From positions 1-17,134 of the forward strand of contig SKIC01000126.1 in NCBI GenBank assembly GCA_007116685.1: a stretch of 17,134 bases of DNA, given 5' to 3'. Both the position numbers and the translations under genes were made by a program. The DNA comes from Balneolales bacterium. GTDB taxonomy: Bacteria; Bacteroidota; Rhodothermia; Balneolales; Natronogracilivirgulaceae. The notes under the pieces are model-generated. The model was not told where the DNA came from and searched no databases. It saw nothing but the letters and a program-made list of their open reading frames with translations. Every line of letters starts with the position of its first letter. Position 1 is the first letter of the stretch. This document shows, piece by piece, positions 15,201 through 17,134 of the stretch.

Positions 15201-16832
15201 GTTCGAGGCTTATTTGAACAAACTGCCGGGCAAGCTAGTGGAACTGGTGTAGTGACGGGGAGTTTTGATTACATCGATTTCGAAGGTGAGTTGGTAGCTA
15301 CAAACTCAGTTTTTTGGCCTGTTTTTTTTAACACCAGATATGATGTTAGCGGACCAATAAGTATTAGTAGACAGGATGGTGTTGAACTACGTGATATCCA
15401 AATTTCTGATGGAAACGGAGGCACAGGCGTACTATATGGAACTTTTGATTTTAATGAATTTCAGGACGAGCGTTTCTTGGATTTTACGCTAGAGAAAAAC
15501 AGACTGATGTTCCTGAATAGTGACTACGATCCTGATATTCCATTTTATGGAAATGTATATGGTTCTGGAATAACGAATGTCTCAGGCTCCAATAATGCTC
15601 CATTTGTTCGAACATTGATTCCGGTTTCGGTTACTTCTTCTTCATCTTTATCAATCCCATTACTACCCGAAGGAAATATTGCAGAGCAAGGTCGATTCAT
15701 TCACTTTGTAGATGACTTTTTAGATTTAGATACCTTTGACAGCCGTATTCAGGAGGCTATTCAAATTTCTGGAATTGACAGATCTTTTACGGAATTGTTC
15801 CGCTTGGATTTACAATTTGTAGCCGAAAACCCTGCCAACTTCCGCTTAATTTTTGATCCTGTTACTGATGAAGTGATGAGTGCCAGGGGAACAGGACGGA
15901 TGCGAATTCTTCTCGAAGACGAGACTTATCAAATGTTCGGGAGATTTGATATTGAAGAGGGAGATTATTCGTTTGTAGGTGGCGATATTTTCACGCGAAG
16001 ATTTTTACTTAGAGATGGCGGTTCTGTTATTTGGGATGGTGACCCGGTAAATGCCAGACTAAATGTTGAAGCGGCTTATCGGTCAAGACCTAATGTTAAT
16101 GTACTTCTTGGTTTAGGACCGGATGATGCTGTTCAAAGAATTCCCGTAGATCTAATTCTTCAAATCACAGGTACCATCGAAAGTGTTGAAAATGATTTCT
16201 ATTTCGAATTTCCGAATACCATTGATGCTACTCAAAACGCTGCCGTTTTATCTATTCTGAATAGCGAAGAACAAAAATTTATGCAGGCCACCAGTTTGCT
16301 GTTAACAGGTGGGTTCTTACCTGTAGGAATTGAAGGGCAAAGTGATGAATTCATTGCTTTAACGCAAAGCCGTGCAGGGCAGGTAGGGGTGAGTCAGCTT
16401 TTGTCTGCTCAAATAAATTCCATTTTGAATGCCAACCTGGCGAATTTAGATATCGATTTGAATCTGACTGGTTTTGACCAAGCTGATTTAGGAATTGCCG
16501 TACGGTTATTTGATGATCGCCTCGTTTTACGACGTGATGGACAGGTTGGGGGTGTTCAAAATGAGCAGGCCGATATTTACGGAGATTTAGGTGCTAAATA
16601 CAGAATAAATAATGCTCTTACCGTTGAGGTATTTCATAGAAAAGATGCTTCAATTCTTGCACTGGGCGCCACTCAAGCCGAAATGGAAACAGTAAACGGA
16701 ATTGGCCTGGAAGCACAGGTGCAGTTCAATTCTTGGCGTGAACTTAGAAATCGAATCTGGGGAGGTTTCAAAGGGATATTTGCAAGGAGAGACGATATGG
16801 ATAATGATTCAGATCCTATGGCTTCTCGATAG
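12243..16832 (+). CDS. tamB: TamB-like translocation and assembly module protein
   Basis: A 1529-aa AsmA/TamB-type protein. It starts at GTG (12243); the next in-frame Met (residue 38) would remove the membrane anchor, so GTG is favoured. Residues of about 13-35 form an N-terminal transmembrane helix, followed by LKGHVEQRIENITGADVSIG, the usual AsmA-like opening. Most of the rest is repeated beta strands, as in the long periplasmic groove of TamB/YhdP proteins that carries phospholipid and aids outer-membrane biogenesis. The C-terminal DUF490/TamB domain is recognisable at about 1120-1490: SARGTGRMRILLEDE, FGRFDIEEGDYSFVGG and IFTRRFLLRDGGSVIWDGDP, and a final strand-rich part. It is the last gene of the rqcH-aroK-aroB cluster, 3 nt after aroB. 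No tamA/Omp85 gene is adjacent within the window. Confidence 0.9.
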   Translation: MIRYIYILWNFLWRTLLILSVTGIVFGLISVLLLQTNMVKNYLKGHVEQRIENITGADVSIGKLSGRLPQEFVFDNILISDRSNSEDTLFQASQVGLHVNVWELLFNTVSVNHIYVNNPKLILDFQKFGKRASSLTNGSGTGFSRFGSTQYEVLAPNVSIDRGQARIANLPNQTLQFPDELSIKNLNLDLFLELNPRQQYIDIAYMGLELPELEMAYLDIRGQFYKDGDYLEWNGFRIGTKNSIMFLFGEVAGADIASSNLQQELRNGYYNIRLDTLQFWPQDFIDLVPDLPDFEEYLGMQAWLEGDIGNLVVRDFKLGFDDSFLSVSGEVDSPLHFETLSYKGIIRELQLNTESKYLPSEIKQNGLSDLGKIELSGNFSGNLNEITLEKDVLLAGGKVQLDTKAQFDDSFYIHVDSKIENLSTEFVNTLSLPLAKVSGIGTVRGTFSERWSPNLFADFNFWDVSVNNLQIDTVDISGIVRGRNFDPNIRIIRDSELIIAESSVQIGDGFLNIWMDGNIEKLNIQDYASSRGLPFTELNLDFMMDIQANRQADLSYGWISTDIQESIINQDTVRAHQFFGDLDSPGDEIRSFRFTSSFLDIIMDGNVNPVSVNNLSNVWLRYFRDRFTDEVLLRGEEPLASSDHNISDALSLEILAEVKDISLLRYYIPILPVDASLMNVQARLNVDANDFEFAGNIQDPDFVWNGLEVENGNFEVYANFNRFQRFVDFSVVDIEGSAQNFVYQNQTAREPLLDLTIRDGRLLAIGRSNQIGDAVILDSEFEMQLTDGSVEARIERMVLGSPEYTWQVTNTPSFVFTGDSRIEISNLRLENNGQLLNIDGVFSNNSNDELRYEISNLALGPISDFINGRVSFDGTLSSEVYTRSLLTNPIADGELFIDGFSIDDGLVGDITFTSFFNPDTRQFETKGEILTPEEKYADILSRDYATAQEIYISGIIESLETAKVNGRNFHFDVDVVNSDIWYLPILVRGLFEQTAGQASGTGVVTGSFDYIDFEGELVATNSVFWPVFFNTRYDVSGPISISRQDGVELRDIQISDGNGGTGVLYGTFDFNEFQDERFLDFTLEKNRLMFLNSDYDPDIPFYGNVYGSGITNVSGSNNAPFVRTLIPVSVTSSSSLSIPLLPEGNIAEQGRFIHFVDDFLDLDTFDSRIQEAIQISGIDRSFTELFRLDLQFVAENPANFRLIFDPVTDEVMSARGTGRMRILLEDETYQMFGRFDIEEGDYSFVGGDIFTRRFLLRDGGSVIWDGDPVNARLNVEAAYRSRPNVNVLLGLGPDDAVQRIPVDLILQITGTIESVENDFYFEFPNTIDATQNAAVLSILNSEEQKFMQATSLLLTGGFLPVGIEGQSDEFIALTQSRAGQVGVSQLLSAQINSILNANLANLDIDLNLTGFDQADLGIAVRLFDDRLVLRRDGQVGGVQNEQADIYGDLGAKYRINNALTVEVFHRKDASILALGATQAEMETVNGIGLEAQVQFNSWRELRNRIWGGFKGIFARRDDMDNDSDPMASR

Positions 16833-17003
16833 ATGCCTAGTCTTCATTTTTTTAAATTACGCGTCGGTATTTCACCAAAATGTATCGCCAGTAATTTCCC
16901 CAGAATATCCTGAAAAGAATCACGAACCTTAGTTTTTCAGGTAGACATCTGTTAATCAAGTGAGTACATTAAGCCAAATAAATAAACACAGTCAACCTTT
17001 CCC
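16833..17003. other. Intergenic region after tamB
   Basis: This 171-bp gap has no supported gene. An inverted repeat, CCTGAAAA (16909-16916) and TTTTCAGG (16934-16941), forms an 8-bp stem with a 17-nt loop. It has no following T-tract, so a terminator role is only possible. The remaining A-rich sequence to 17003 probably holds the promoter of the next gene, but no clear motif was found. Confidence 0.4.
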
Positions 17004-17134
17004 ATGTCAAAGAAAAAATCTCGCAAAACCTCTAAAAAGAAAAATGAAGTCAAGAGTTTTGAAGAAATAATCATTGAGATTCTTAGAACGCATACTGAAG
17101 GATATATGAGCGCCGAAGTTTTGGCTAATGCTCT
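17004..17134 (+). CDS. N-terminus of a Lys-rich protein, possibly ribonuclease R (cut by window edge)
   Basis: The frame from the ATG at 17004 stays open to the window end (43 codons). It begins MSKKKSRKTSKKKNEVK, a basic leader, followed by FEEIIIEILRTHTEGYMSAEVLANAL, which reads like the first helices of a winged-helix domain. Ribonuclease R proteins of Bacteroidota commonly have such a basic tail plus an N-terminal winged helix before the cold-shock and RNB domains, so RNase R is my best guess. None of its catalytic motifs are in the window, and other nucleic-acid-binding proteins would fit as well. Confidence 0.5.
   Translation, partial: MSKKKSRKTSKKKNEVKSFEEIIIEILRTHTEGYMSAEVLANA

Noticed and set aside
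16702..16932. Plus-strand open frame of 76 codons overlapping the tamB 3' end
   Set aside because: Most of it is in another frame of tamB and the tail has no family features.
16909..16941. Stem after tamB as a rho-independent terminator
   Set aside because: The 8-bp stem is AT-rich, has a 17-nt loop and lacks a following T-tract, so I noted it only as an inverted repeat in the intergenic entry.

Overview
The window looks like a chromosomal segment from a moderately AT-rich Gram-negative member of the Bacteroidota/Balneolota group. The evidence is an OstA-like plus LptC pair for LPS export, a very large TamB, a divergent EF-G paralog of the type seen in Bacteroides, a 29-residue AURKAIP1/COX24-like basic protein, and a general lack of strong Shine-Dalgarno sites. 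Genus-level placement (Balneola-like) is inference. No mobile element, tRNA, rRNA or CRISPR array was seen.

Layout. (1) 1-248, minus: N-terminus of a type I L-asparaginase that runs off the left edge. (2) 249-448: a divergent intergenic region with a possible structured leader. (3) 449-2575, plus: an EF-G paralog in which the catalytic His of the G3 motif is Thr. (4) 2595-6843, minus: a tight cluster transcribed as AGCS sodium/amino-acid symporter, uracil phosphoribosyltransferase (upp), LptC-like lipoprotein, OstA/LptA-like protein. upp and lptC overlap and the other junctions are 4-15 nt or less. (5) 6844-7118: a divergent promoter region with an operator-like palindrome. (6) 7119-8277, plus: HU-family protein, a membrane-anchored TPR protein, and the 29-aa mS38-like protein, followed by a long hairpin. 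(7) 8336-8986, minus: a protein of unknown family. (8) 9028-16832, plus: rqcH (NFACT), aroK, aroB, tamB, with overlaps of 17 and 11 nt and a 3-nt gap, clearly one operon. (9) 17004-17134, plus: the N-terminus of a Lys-rich protein, perhaps RNase R, that runs off the right edge.

How it fits together. Two blocks serve the outer envelope: lptC plus the OstA-like gene (LPS transit through the periplasm) and tamB (lipid or outer-membrane protein transport across the periplasm). Three genes touch the ribosome: the EF-G paralog, RqcH (tailing of stalled nascent chains) and the mS38-like protein. The rest is ordinary metabolism (shikimate pathway steps, uracil salvage, amino-acid uptake and asparagine breakdown) and nucleoid structure (HU). 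The most interesting items are the EF-G paralog, which is predicted to be GTPase-impaired, and the tiny mS38-like ribosomal candidate. I saw no defence system or clearly new multi-gene system.
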